Shown here: positions 34,770 through 45,345 of the stretch, one piece after another
Position numbering within the stretch: the stretch's first letter is position 1
Layout of the letters: each line of letters starts with the position of its first letter
Source: Nelumbo lutea
Lineage: Eukaryota > Streptophyta > Magnoliopsida > Proteales > Nelumbonaceae
NCBI GenBank assembly: GCA_022828595.1
Contig: JAKGHH010000007.1
Coordinates: forward strand, 65,894,727-65,958,726
Direction of reading: 5' to 3'
Length of the DNA: 64,000 nucleotides
The notes under the pieces: model-generated
Told to the model about the DNA's origin: nothing
Databases searched by the model: none
The model's input: the letters and a program-made list of their open reading frames with translations, nothing else
Program-made: the position numbers and the translations under genes

Positions 34770-36314
34770 ATGGAAAACCAAGTGGGGCAATTGGCACAAT
34801 TAATCTCTTCCAGAATGTCAGGAACTCTTTCAAGCAACACTGAAGTGAATTCACGAGAGCAGGTGCAAGCTATTACCTTAAGAAGTGGAAAAGAGTTTCC
34901 CGAGGTAGAAAAGAAGAATTGGACTGAACCCAAGGCAGAAACAAGTCTTGGGATTGGACAACAGAAGAAGGAACAACCAGAAGCACAACAAGGGATGCAC
35001 CAGCAGCCGCAAGTTCCATTCCCTAACAGGTTGAAGCAACAGAAATTGGAGAAGGAATTTGGTAAGTTTCTTGAAATTTTTAAAAGCTTACACATTAATA
35101 TCCCTTTTGCTGATGCTTTAGCCCAGATGCCACACTATGCAAGGTTTTTGAAAGAATTATTGGCAAACAAAAGGAAATTGGGAGATGTGGCTACAGTTAC
35201 TTTAAATGAGGAATGTTCTGCTGTCCTTCTGAACAAGCTGCCTCAGAAACTTAAGGATCCAGGGAGTTTCACTATTCCTTGTACTATAGACAGTCTCAAA
35301 ATTGAAAAAGCTTTATGTGACCTAGGAGCTGGCATCAATTTAATGCCATATTCTATCTTCAAGAAATTGGGATTGAATGAACCCCAACCCACTAGAGTGG
35401 CATTACAATTGGCTGATAGATCCATTAGACATCCTAGAGGGATCACAGAAGATGTTTTAGTTAAAGTTGACAAATTCATTATTCTAGTTGATTTCATTGT
35501 GTTAGACATGCAAGAAGATGTAGAAGTCCCACTGATCTTAGGGAGACCTTTCCTAGCTATCGGGAAAGCAATGATTGATGTCCAACAAGGACAACTCAGC
35601 CTTAGGATACAAGATGAGGAGGTTATTTTTAAAATGTCTGATGCTATGAAACATGCACCCTTTAGTGATGATTCTTATTTTATGATTGATGCCATTGAAC
35701 TGACAATTAATGAATGCTTCCAGGTAAGTAGATTAGTTGATCTTCTTGAACTCTACCTCCAGCAGGGAGACCTTGGAAAAGGAGAAAATGAAGAATTAAA
35801 CCTCATGATAGCATACCTAAATAATAAGCCTCAATTCAAGGGAAAGGGGTTTCTCAAGTTAGAGAACTTAGGCAAATTGCTTGGACCATCAGGTAAGCCA
35901 TCATCCCAAGAACTCCCCACCCTTGAATTGAAGCAATTACCTTCCCATTTAGAGTATGCTTTCCTTGAGGAACCATCAGATCTCCCCATAACAATTTTTG
36001 CAGCACTAAATCCCTTACAAAAAGAAAAGTTATTAAGAGTGCTGCGAGAACACAAAAATGCTATAGCTTGGAAGATAGAGGATATCAAAGGCATTAATCC
36101 ATCAATCTGTACTCACAGAAATTTGATGGAAGAGGATAGCAAGCCTTCTGTTCAGCCCCAAAGGCGCCTGGACCCCAACATGAAAGAAGTGGTAAAGGCT
36201 GAAATAATTAAGCTGCTAGATGCCAGGATCATTTATCCTATTTCTGATAGTTCTTGGGTAAGCCCTGTGCAAGTTGTGCCCAAAAAAGGGGGGTATGACT
36301 GTTGTTCCAAATGA
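34770..36314 (+). pseudogene. Athila gag end, protease and start of RT
   Basis: The longest open frame of the window, 514 codons. It starts MENQVGQLAQLISSRMSGTL (gag end), passes through a Gln-rich linker, LHINIPFADALAQMPHYARF, then the protease: LCDLGAGINLMPYSIFKKLG (Asp in DLGA, about 35320) and LILGRPFLAIGKAMIDV. RT begins at HRNLMEEDSKPSVQPQRRLD and SWVSPVQVVPKKGG. The frame is lost at 36290-36315, where MTVVPNEKNELIL should follow in another frame. Confidence 0.88.
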
Positions 36315-37090
36315 GAAAAATGAACTCATCCTTACTAGAACCTTCACTAGATGATGTGTGTGTATTGACTATAGAAAATTAAATGAAGCCACCCGGAATG
36401 ACCATTTCCCTCTCCCATTTAAGGACCAAATGTTAGAGAGGCCAGCTGGGCATGAGTATTATTGTTTCTTGAATGGATATTCAGGGTACAACCAGATACC
36501 AATTGCACCAGAAGACCAAGAAAAGACCACTTTTACTTGCCCATATGGTACCTTTGCATACCGAAGGATGCCCTTTGGGTTATGCAATGCCCCAGCAACC
36601 TTTCAGTGATGTATGATGCCTATATTTTCTGATATGGTTGAAAATTTTTTTGAGATCTTTATGGATGATTTTTCAGTTTTCGGTTCTTCGTTTGATGCAT
36701 GTTTGAATAATCTGGAATAGATCCTTCTTAGATGCGAAGAAATACATCTTGTGTTGAATTGGGAGAAATGTCATTTTATGGTGCAAAAAGGCATAGTTCT
36801 TGGCCACAAGATCTCTCAAAGAGGTATAAAAGTCAACAAGGCCAAGGTGGAAGAAATTGAAAAATTGCCACCCCCAACATCTGTTCATTCTTTTAGAAGA
36901 TTCTTAGGAAATGTCTGATTTTATAGGATGTTTATTAAGGATTTCTCAAAAAATTGCCAAGCCATTATCTACCTGCTTCAGAAAGAATTGACTTTTGAAT
37001 TTTCAATTGAATGCCTTCATGCTTTCAACATCTTGAAAGACAAATTGATCCATGCACCTATCATGGTAGCACCCGATTGGACCCTCCATT
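36290..37090 (+). pseudogene. Athila reverse transcriptase
   Basis: Pieces in order: CIDYRKLNEATRNDHFPLPF (36358 on), YCFLNGYSGYNQIPIAPED, RRMPFGLCNAPATFQ, then TGA at 36607-36609 where FQRCM is expected, then the catalytic motif EIFMDDFSVFGSSFDACL at about 36655. Further stops follow: TAG in NLE*ILL and TGA in GNV*FYRMF. The Asp pair of the active site is present. Non-functional owing to the frame change at about 36300 and several stops. Confidence 0.88.
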
Positions 37091-37695
37091 TGAATTAATG
37101 TGTGATGCGAGTGATTCTGCTATAGGAGCTGTTTTAGGACAATTTACTATGCTAGCAGAACCTTGAATGAACCCCAACACAATTACCACACTACAGAAAA
37201 AGAGCTGCTAGCAGTAATATTTGCACTTGACAAGTTTCATTCATATCTCATATTGTCCAAGGTTGTTGTCTACACAGATCACTCGGCATTAAGGCACTTG
37301 CTTACCAAGAAAAAACTCAAAACCAAGACTGATCAGGTGGAACCTTTTGTTGCAAGAGTTTGACATTGAGATTAGAGACATGAAGGGTGCTGCAAACCTG
37401 GATGCTGACCATCTCTCCTGGTTGGACAAGGTAAGCTCAAAAGAGGAGATAACTAGCAACATTTGAGAAGAATTTCGGGATGAACAGCTGTACTCAATAT
37501 AGGAATACTCATATCCTTGGTATGCTGATTTTGCTAATTATCTAGCTGCACAAGTCCTTCCTCCTAACCTTTCATATCAACAGAAAAAGAAATTCCTTTC
37601 TGAGGTAAAATATTATCTGTGGGAGGAACCTTTTTTGTATAAATTGTGTGCAAATCAGATCATAAGAAGATGTGTCCCTGAGGAGGAGATGGAGT
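37080..37695 (+). pseudogene. Athila RNase H and integrase stub
   Basis: PPFELMCDASDSAIGAVLGQ (37080-37140) is followed by a short deletion, then NEPQHNYHTTEKELLAVIFA, VVVYTDHSALRHLLTKKKL and FDIEIRDMKGAANLDADHLS. The start of integrase reads [20 protein letters not shown] and [11 protein letters not shown], and is cut at once by the 3' LTR. Stops appear at 37464 (TGA) and 37501 (TAG). The zinc finger is incomplete and the catalytic core is absent. Confidence 0.85.
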
Positions 37696-39317
37696 TGGTA
37701 CTACAAGTTATCTATATTTTATGAGGTTTTTGCATGAAATTTTATGCCGGTTTAATTAAATTTTGACCTATTTTTAGCTTAATTGCAATAAAGATTTTAG
37801 GGGTAGCCAACTCAAGAAAAATAAGGCAAAAGCAAGAAAAGAAAGCCTAAAATTTATCAAGTTCAGCCCAGTAGTGCAAGCTAACCCTTTGGAAAACCCA
37901 AGGGAAGAAGCCCAGCAAGAAGGAAATTTCGGCCCAACCCATTTTTAGCCCAAAGAATAGCCTAGAGTGCAACCTACATGTGCTCAAAAGCAAGCTAAGT
38001 TGCAGCCCAAATGGCAGCCCAAAGGGAGCTAGGGGCGGCAACTCCTAGAAGTTTCTTGAAGAGAAAGAGGGAGCACTCTAGAAGATTTATGAGGGGTGTA
38101 ATACACCCAATTCTAGAGACTTCAAGAAGAGGCAAGAGTTTCCTTGAAAGCCTATATAAGGAGGCCTCTAGAGGGGGAAAAAGGGTACAACATCTGATTT
38201 CAAACTCTCCTTGAGCTCTTGTTCTAAGAGAGAAGAAGAGAGGGAGATAGGTGCAAGAGAGGAGGAACAAGCAGCTTCAAGAGAAGAAGAAGCTGAATTC
38301 GAAGGGGGAGAAAGCAATTGGAGATCAAGGTTTCATCCTCACTTGATTTCTGCACAAATTGATAATCAAATTCAGCTAAGATTTATATAATTTCTCCATC
38401 AAATTTACCTTACTTGTTGTAATCAAAGCATGTATTATGCAAATTCAATTATGTAATATGTTTTCTAAGTTCATTCGAGTAAAGTAGATTTAATCTTAAA
38501 GTTTCTTGTTTGGAATATCAATCGTGGATTATTGGCCGAATTGCTATTCTAAAATCTCAGATCATGAATTTACAAGGTCTGAATTGCTATTTTCCAATCT
38601 CAGATCTATAAATTCAGATCATGAAATAGTGAGATCTGAACTGCTATTCTATAAAATCAGATCTGTGATTTCAGATCATGAACTTGTAATACCTGAATTA
38701 CTTGAGAAAGAATTCAGGTAGCTTTAATTCAGCCTAGCCGAATTGTTCCTCTTTCGTGGAATTCCTAGAGTGCTTGAGAAAGACTCTAAGATTTCAGATC
38801 TGCCAATCAAGAGCCGAATTGAGTGCAAGTTATCTTCGGTTGGTGTTCATTCAGTTTAGTTGATGATCATCCAGCTGAAATGAAGCCCTAGAATTGCTAG
38901 TTCTGAATGCATGCATGGTGATTAGATCATTGATAGAGATATAAGGACCATCACCCATGCACAGATTGAACATGCGCTCGAAAGAGGCTGTTCATTACTT
39001 TGGGATTTCACCAAACCAAGGCTGAATCCAATTCTACTCGAATTGCCTAGAAAACTAGTTGCTGAATTTATTTTTCCATGCATCTTTAGCTTGTCTCCTC
39101 ACTTGCAAACAAGGTGTTTGGTCCAATGTGTTAGAAATAACTTTGTAGTTAGAATTTCAGATTTTCATTAGTTTTACATTTCGGTTGATCAGATAACAGT
39201 AGATTGATTTATTACTAGTAGTTGCTACATAAGTTCTCATGGGAACGATACTCTACTCACTACTCTATTACTTGAGCAGCTAGTGCACTTGCTAGTATCA
39301 CAATGAGCCACACATCA
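37696..39317 (+). repeat. Athila 3' LTR
   Basis: 1622 bases matching the 5' LTR from CTACAAGTTATCTATATTTT to CCACACATCA. The first few bases (TGGTA) differ from TGATGAAC at the 5' LTR, consistent with the deletion that fused integrase to the LTR having trimmed the end. It keeps a 77-base block at 39221-39297 that the 5' LTR lacks. Confidence 0.88.
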
Positions 39318-40060
39318 ATGGTTTGAGATAAAAACTTTTTGGTATGGATGACCAAATGTGGTAGATGTTGTATCAACCACAATTGTAAGATCTGGAGGGA
39401 GCCACAGAATGGCCATGCTCTACATGTCTGCAACATGGTTAGGCACAGCAAAATTTATGCTAAGATCATGAGGAGCAGGTGACTAATGATGCTTCTTTGA
39501 TTTGACACAGCATTATGACCGGTCTTGCATGAATCCTTTTGCGATCAAGTGGGAAGAGGAGATGTCCTACAGTGGCTATGAACAAGGCATTTTGTTGTCT
39601 TTCCCTATCCTTCTCGGACTTTATCTAATTTAAAGACTTGGGTGTTGCAGTTTTGGAGAAACTGAACTATGATGGATTCTTCATCTACTACCTATAGTTG
39701 GGATTTTTGCATGCTAAGAATTGGCATAGGTCTGCTTTGTACCCCTGCTTGGTAATTGGGAAGGAAATCTCATCTTTAATGGGAATTTGCAAGAGATAGG
39801 CTACCTCTTCTAGTGTCGAACATATCTCAATTTCTCCAAAGGAGAAGACCACTTTTTCTTAATCCTAACACTCAAAGGTCACCTTAAGCAACGACCATCC
39901 CAATTGCACCAGTGATAAGTTCATAACATTTTCCCAACGGTGTCCCTCCAATGGTTCTAATGTCATAGGCTTTTTCAAGAATCTGGTCTTTAAGGGATCC
40001 ACAGCATCTTGGATATTCAAAAAAGGCTCGATCCATTTCTACCAAAAAAAGAAGAGAGTT
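39318..40060 (-). pseudogene. Ogre ORF1, N-terminal part
   Basis: Read on the minus strand in two or three frames: IEPFLNIQDAVDPLKTRFLK, MTLEPLEGHRWENVMNLSLV, VVFSFGEIEICSTLEEVAYL, then LFIATVGHLLFPLDRKRIHA and GSLQILQLWLIQHLPHLVI. This is the pattern of the plant DUF7745/mobile-domain-like ORF1 found upstream of gag in Ogre elements. Stops and frame changes are frequent. The sequence ends at the Athila insertion and resumes at 29499. Confidence 0.65.
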
Positions 40061-41780
40061 AGTAGGCCATTATTGTAACACCCTTAGTTCATTTTAAATA
40101 AAAAAACGTGAACACCAATGAAGTATTGTTTAATACTTATTAAAGGATGATTAGTCCTTTAGCCATACTTGTACTTACTAGATACCTCTAGATTTTGGAA
40201 CCACAAAGGTTACGTAGTGGATCAGGAATATCTTTTGGTACTAGTTAAAGGACGTCATGCCCTTTACCATACGCATGCCTACTAGACATCATAGAATTCA
40301 AAAGCCACAAGGCGAGACCGAAGTGCACTAACTGAGAGGTGAAGCATCTTTTGATATTGGTCAAGAGAGGGTCAGACCCTTGCCATATGCATACCTATTA
40401 AATACTTCCAAGAAATAAGGAGGGTCAAAATGGTCTTTTAATGCTACTTCTCAAGAGATGAACTCTTAGAGTTATGCATTTACTTAGCCTTGAGATGGGC
40501 ACAGGATGAAGAATAATAGAAGTCAACATTTTGATACTATTTCTCAAGAGTTGAGTTCATAGAGTCATGCATCTACTTACCTTGAGATTGGCACATGATG
40601 ACACACATAAGAGGTCAAAATTAGCCTTTTATTTCTTCTTCCCAAGAGCTAATCTCATAAGGGCATGCATCTACTTAGCCTTGGGAACAACAACCTTGAG
40701 TGGCAAGATAGGCTTCTTGAAGTATTTCAAATGGGAGCTTTTTGATTTGGTGAATTTATTGGATTTTGATATTGATTTCAGATTTGATTGAATTTTTAGA
40801 CTTTGATCTTAGGTGTAACATTAATAGCTTAAAGGGCACTTTGATGTTTTCTTTAGATTAGGATTTTCTTTTAAGGAATTTAAGGTTTATTTTGATATTT
40901 CTTTTAGGGTTTATTTCTTAGAACAACAACCACATAGTGCAGCACTCTTAGTGTCCGAGTCCTAATTTTTGTTAAGGTCCTCCTATCTTACTTCCATCTA
41001 AGGCTCCTATGTATGGGTAATCTAAGTGTAATGCATGATGTTGTTGGGAGTTCTAGACTCTGAGGTTCCAACAAGGCTGCTAGCCTTCAAACCTCCACCC
41101 ATGGACAAATGGGCTTCTTTGGTTGGTGGCTAATTTAAAGGTTTTGGTGGAGCCTTTAAGGACCAAAATCCAAGGGCACACACTTACTATCCTTCCTTTA
41201 ATAGGTGAAATAGGATTTTAATTTTATTTACATGAGAGTTTGTGTGACTGTGAGTGTTAAAGCATGCAAGAAAAATGAATAGGAAAGCAACAAAACAAAA
41301 ACAAGGGGAGAATGCAACCACATGTTTAAGTTTGTAAACAGTCCTACAAGTTTCCAAGTGGCCACATTTGGGGATCTAATAGAAGCTAAGTTCTCTTGAT
41401 GCTTTTTAACTAAATAAAAAAGAAAAGGAAAGAACAAGGAACAAATGCAATTTATTGCTACCCAAAACTAAGCTAATCATATTCAGTTATAAAGAAAGCG
41501 AAAACTACAAATTTTGAGAGACTACCAAAGGAAAAGAAGGGGAGGGAGGAAAAAAAAACAAAAAAAACAAAAAAGGATTTTTGCTATACTGAAGGCTAGT
41601 CGTGGTAGACATTCAATGCGTTATGATAGAGGGTGCGATGCGATAACAGGGTGTGGGGAGGGTAGATGGGTGTAATTAGGTGTGATAAGGCTGAAGTATA
41701 GTACAATGGGTGGGTTCCAAGGTGCGACGAGTAGGAAGGAGGTGCGATAAGCAGGTTCTAATTTGCAATGAGATTGAACT
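40061..41780 (-). other. Ogre leader between PBS and ORF1
   Basis: No gene recognised. 40130-40700 holds loosely repeated blocks of about 110-130 bases sharing phrases like GCCCTTTACCATACGCATGC and CTACTTAGCCTTGAGATGGG. 40738-40810 has TTTGAT phrases as in the other two tracts. The long 5' leader is normal for Ogre. Confidence 0.5.
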
Positions 41781-41789
41781 GATTTGCGA

Positions 41790-42425
41790 TTTTGGGCTTC
41801 TAGGTTGCGATGAACTTTTGGGTTGCGATGAGCTTCTGGGTTGCGATGGACTTCTGGGTTGTGATAAGCTTCTGGGTTGCGATGAACTTCTGGGTTGCGA
41901 TGAGCTTCTGAGTTGCGATGGACTTCTGGGTCGCGATGAGCTTCTAAGTTGCGATGAAGTTCTGCGTTGTGATGAGCTTCTAGGTTGTGATGGACTTCTG
42001 GGTTGCGATAAGCTTATGGGTTGCAATGAGCTTCTGGGTTGCGATGGACTTCTGGGTCGCGATGAGCTTCTGAGTTGCGATGAAGTTCTGCATTGTGATG
42101 AGCTTCTGAGTTGTGATGAGGTTTAGGGTTGCAAGGAGCTTTTTGGGTTGCGATGAGCTTTTGAGTTTGTGATGAAGTTTTGGGTTGTGATGAGCTTCTG
42201 GGTTGCAATGAGCTTCTGGGTTGCAATGAGGTTCTGTATTGCGATGAAGTTTTGGGTTGCGATGAGCTTCTAGGTTGCGATGAAGTTCTAGGTTGCAATG
42301 AGCTTTTAAGTTGCGATGAAGTTTTGGGTTGCGATGAGCTTTTGAGTTGCGATGAGGTTCTGGGTTACGAGGAGGTTGAAAGGAAGGTGGGATTTGGATT
42401 TCTGGGTTGTGATGGAACTGAACCA
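41790..42425. repeat. 18-bp minisatellite in the Ogre leader
   Basis: About 35 head-to-tail copies of an 18-base unit, GGGTTGCGATGAGCTTCT, with a few one- or two-base variants and rare length changes. Because 18 is divisible by three the array is open on both strands: the plus strand would give repeated GCDELL, the minus strand repeated SQPRSS. Coding is unlikely; the array sits in the leader of the minus-strand Ogre element, between PBS and ORF1. Confidence 0.92.
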
Positions 42426-42646
42426 GATTGTGATTTCATCAAAAGTATGGTTTTGGGTGAAGTTTCAGGCACGATTTGTCCCAATGATGGTTTTGAGCGC
42501 ATAAGGAGGAGGTTACCCGTGCCAGAGAATGTTAAAACATGGTTTTCAATTGCACTGGGAAGGTCTATCATGCCCAACCTTCTTGAATCGCAAACAACTG
42601 AGTGCGAATTTGAGCCCAGACGTTTACCCACAAAGGTCCTTAAAAG

Positions 42647-42666
42647 TCCGCAGTGGAGTTGCCATC
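42647..42666 (-). promoter_or_regulatory. Ogre primer-binding site
   Basis: The minus strand reads ATGGCAACTCCACTGCGGAC right after the LTR end CTCACAG. It resembles the ATGGCGACTCTGCTGGGGAC phrase at this place in many Ogre elements, thought to pair with a tRNA-Arg. It fixes the 3' border of the 5' LTR and the orientation of the element. Confidence 0.65.
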
Positions 42667-42798
42667 TGTGAGCTCCGGGAAACTCATGGTTGGCTCAAAG
42701 AGTTGGAGTCGCCACTCATTTTTTAAAGGAAATGGTCCCTCATTTTCGGGTTTGGAAAGATTCGAATTAAGCCTTTGATAGTGACTCCGTCCTTAACT

Positions 42799-42990
42799 AA
42801 GGAAAGCACTTAACTAAGAGATTTTGGGTTCAAAAAATTGGGAGAGGGAAGGTGTTAGGCACCCCTCTCTCCAAGCTGCTGTAATAGCCTAAAACGGTAA
42901 CCAAGGAAAGCACTTAACTGAGAGATTTTGGGTTCAAAGGGTTGGGAGAGGGAAGGTGTTAGGCACCCCTCTCTCCAAACTACTGTCATA
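42799..42990. repeat. 104-bp tandem duplication in the Ogre LTR
   Basis: AAGGAAAGCACTTAACT.. to ..GGCACCCCTCTCTCCAA occurs at 42799 and again at 42903 with only a few differences (GAGAGATTTT, AAAAATTGG against AAGGGTTGG). Confidence 0.85.
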
Positions 42991-43432
42991 AAATGGGAGA
43001 AGTTCAAGCTCAAATTCTAGAAAAACAAAATTAACAAGATTGCTCAAAGCTCTTGAAATCTGGCAAAAATATTTCCAACTTTCCTAAGACCCTTGCTTCT
43101 CTACCTCTTGTTCTCAATTTGGAGGAAGTTGGGAATGCAAGTTTCCCAAGATTTTAGGACTTTAAGCAATCTGAAACTTAAACTAAGAGCAGAAAGAGTG
43201 GAATAAAAGGCTTACCTCTCGTGCACAACCTTGAAACCAACTTTCTAACAACTAAAAAGACTTCAAACGTAACTTGAGCAAGGCAGGAGCTGGGCTGAAT
43301 GTTTCTGGTGTTAAGTTGGAAAACAGGGGATGAGGCTTGTGCTTAGTTTTAGGGATTTTGGGATTTTAAGTAGAATGGAATGCTACAGAAGTTGGAAAAC
43401 TCTCCTCTCCTTCAAGCTCGAGCTGAGTCTCT

Positions 43433-43439
43433 ATTTATA
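43433..43439 (-). promoter_or_regulatory. TATA box of the Ogre LTR
   Basis: The minus strand reads CTCTATAAATAGAGACTC, a strong TATA box about 770 bases before the LTR end, followed by a GC-richer leader as expected for the start of R. Confidence 0.55.
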
Positions 43440-43859
43440 GAGAAAATTGAGGGAGATGGGTCTGAAACTCGTCTAGCTACAGTGTCTATAGCTCAGTAAA
43501 GTTTTTTTACCGAAATAGGCAAGGATTTTGAGAAAAAGGGGCTTGTAGTTGACCATTCCTTCTTTGTGCAACAAATCTTCTCGATTTTTTGTAGTTTCTC
43601 ATGGGTTTCATGTGTCCAATGAGGGATTGGGGTGTGCCAGACGTTGCAGCCCCATATTTGGCGCTAACAGTGGTAAAAAACGTAAATTTGAAGAAATTTT
43701 AAATGAGGTTGTCTTTTCTTAGTTTGAAGTGGGGGCATGTTTGGTATTTTGAGCTCTTTAAGCTATTAGGCTCAAATTCATTGGTCCAGGTGTTTTAATG
43801 GGGTCAAGTAAGGAACTGACGTCAGTCCCCACCCTCTTAAGATCCTAGGTTGGATAACT

Positions 43860-44800
43860 AATGTGGCAGTTCAATCTGGTGCATCAAAAGGTATCTCTCT
43901 AGTTTAACGGTCAAACGGATGAATCTGATCATGAAATTTGGCATGCTGGATTTTTTTGGGTCTCTGAATACAGTGATGAGGTCTGATTGGACAAATTGGG
44001 TCAGGATGATTGAAATCTATGGCTGACAAGTTCAGATCAATAAGATTTGCTGAAATAGAATCTTTGTTTGATGAAGGGACAAACGGGGGAATTTTGTGAT
44101 GAAATTTGGTGGATAGGCATTTTTGAACATCCCGAATCTGATGGAAGTGATGGATCTTTGATCAGATGTATTGATTCAGTTCAGACCATGGTCTTAGCCT
44201 ATGGTTTTTCAATCAACTCGAAATGGAATCTTACTTTTCAACGGTCAAATGGAGGTGTTTGGTCATGAAATTTGATGTGCTAGGGTTCTTTGGGTCTCTA
44301 AACATGGTGGGGGGGGGGCTGATTGGTCAAATAAGGCTTGGATGGTGGAGATTTGTGACAGGTGAGGTTTTGATCAATAAGATTCGCCAAAACAGAATTA
44401 AGGCTTGATGTTGGGTCAAACAAGGAGATTTTGGGATAAAATTTGGTGGGTGTGTATGGATTGGATTTATGAGGCTGTTGGAAGAGTTCGTGTTAGGCAT
44501 GTATAGATCATGGGTTTTAGGTTCGAGAACGTCGTAGTATTATACGTGACGAAATGGAATCTCTGATGGATGATTAACCAAATCCAAGATTTTAGGGTTG
44601 AAATTTTGTGTGATTGGTTGTTTAAGGATTTTGTTTCACGTGATGGAGTTTGATCAGGGATCAAGTATGGTGATGTGGCATAATCAAGACCATCGAAAAT
44701 GCATCATGTTAATTTAACGTTGGATTTATGGGTATTTGGGTCAAAATTTGGTTTCTTAGGGTTTTATCATGCTTTAAAGTGATTGGTGTGGTCCGATCGG
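43860..44800. repeat. Degenerate tandem repeat in the U3 of the Ogre LTR
   Basis: Three or four diverged units of about 170-340 bases share AACGGTCAAA, GGTCATGAAATTTG, TTTGGGTCTCT, GATCAATAAGATT and CAAGGAGATTTTG. The open frames at 44068-44408 lie in this repeat and resemble no protein. Confidence 0.6.
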
Positions 44801-44864
44801 GCATCGGGAATGTAGGAGATGGGTCAAAGAAGGGACCGAGCAAAAAACAGGTGGTAACAAATAG

Positions 44865-45019
44865 TATCAAACTCGAGCTCGATTCGAGCTAGAAACTTGA
44901 GCTCGAGTTTGGCTCAATTCATAGCTCATAAGTATAAAAAATAATTTACTATTATACATAAAAATAAAAATATTATATTAATAAAAATATTATTATATTT
45001 ATAATAAAATTATTTATTG

Positions 45020-45051
<32 letters not shown>

Positions 45052-45345
45052 TGTATGTATGTATGTATGTATGTATGTATGTATGTATGTATGTATGTAT
45101 GTATGTATGTATGTATGTATGTATGTATGTATGTATGCATGTATGTATGTATATATAATAAAAATATTTATTTAATACAAGGCTCGCGAGCCTTACGAGC
45201 CGAGAATCATTGGGCTCGAGCTCAACTCGATTAGCAAATGAGCCTATATATCAGGCTCGAAGCTTGGTTTAAAGCGAGTTGAGTCAAGCTTTCTACGAGC
45301 CAAGCTTGAATAGCTCGTGAAAGGCTCAGCTCCTAGCCACCCCTA
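44865..45345. repeat. GAGCTCGA-rich repeat, copy 2
   Basis: GAGCTCGATTCGAGC and GAGCTCGAGTTTGGCTC on the left, an AT-rich core with a large TATG array, then GGCTCGCGAGCC, GGGCTCGAGCTC and GGCTCAGCTCCTAGCCACCCCTAG on the right. Same plan as 1403-1700. It is probably a non-autonomous inverted-repeat element. Confidence 0.55.
45019..45152. repeat. TATG tetranucleotide microsatellite
   Basis: About 32 copies of TATG with a single interruption (ATGCATG near 45136). It is purer and longer than the TATG run at 1631 in the other copy of the surrounding repeat. An open frame of repeated Met-Tyr-Val-Cys is a by-product. Confidence 0.95.

Larger units (their letters stand above)
29500..39317 (+). mobile_element. 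Athila Ty3/gypsy element, nested in Ogre ORF1
   Basis: A 9.8-kb element with 5' LTR 29500-31126, PBS 31133-31150, a long non-coding leader, gag, protease, RT and RNase H, then 3' LTR 37696-39317. Both LTRs end in ATCA. The LTR start TGATG is fixed by the third copy ending at 3038. The internal region stops just inside integrase (RRCVPEEEM), so most of integrase, any env-like ORF and the polypurine tract are gone. No clear 5-bp target duplication is seen (GTGGG left, ATGGT right). Sequence on both sides belongs to the minus-strand Ogre ORF1. Confidence 0.88.
42667..44859 (-). repeat. Ogre 5' LTR
   Basis: The LTR would run from TGTTACCACCTGTTTTTTGC at 44859 (minus strand) to CTCACA at 42667, about 2.2 kb. 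It holds the TATA box at 43433, the GAGTGGCGACTCC phrase and GGTGCCTAACACCTTCC typical of this family, and the PBS lies directly after it. The right border was chosen from the TG start and the change to the GAGCTCGA repeat; it is not confirmed by a second LTR or target duplication. Confidence 0.65.

Noticed and set aside
35243..36094. Minus-strand open frames of 87-88 codons inside the Athila polyprotein
   Set aside because: Shadows of the plus-strand protease/RT frame.
29495..39322. 5-bp target duplication for Athila
   Set aside because: GTGGG on the left and ATGGT on the right do not match; shifting the borders by a few bases did not help.
41790..42425. CRISPR-like regular array
   Set aside because: Head-to-tail 18-bp units without unique spacers, in a plant retroelement.
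41710..42671. Open frames of 138 and 163 codons with repeated GCDELL
   Set aside because: Product of the 18-bp minisatellite, which is open on both strands because its unit is a multiple of three.
44068..44408. Two short plus-strand open frames
   Set aside because: They fall in a degenerate tandem repeat of the Ogre LTR and show no protein similarity.
45031..45234. Open frame of repeated Met-Tyr-Val-Cys
   Set aside because: Translation of the TATG microsatellite.
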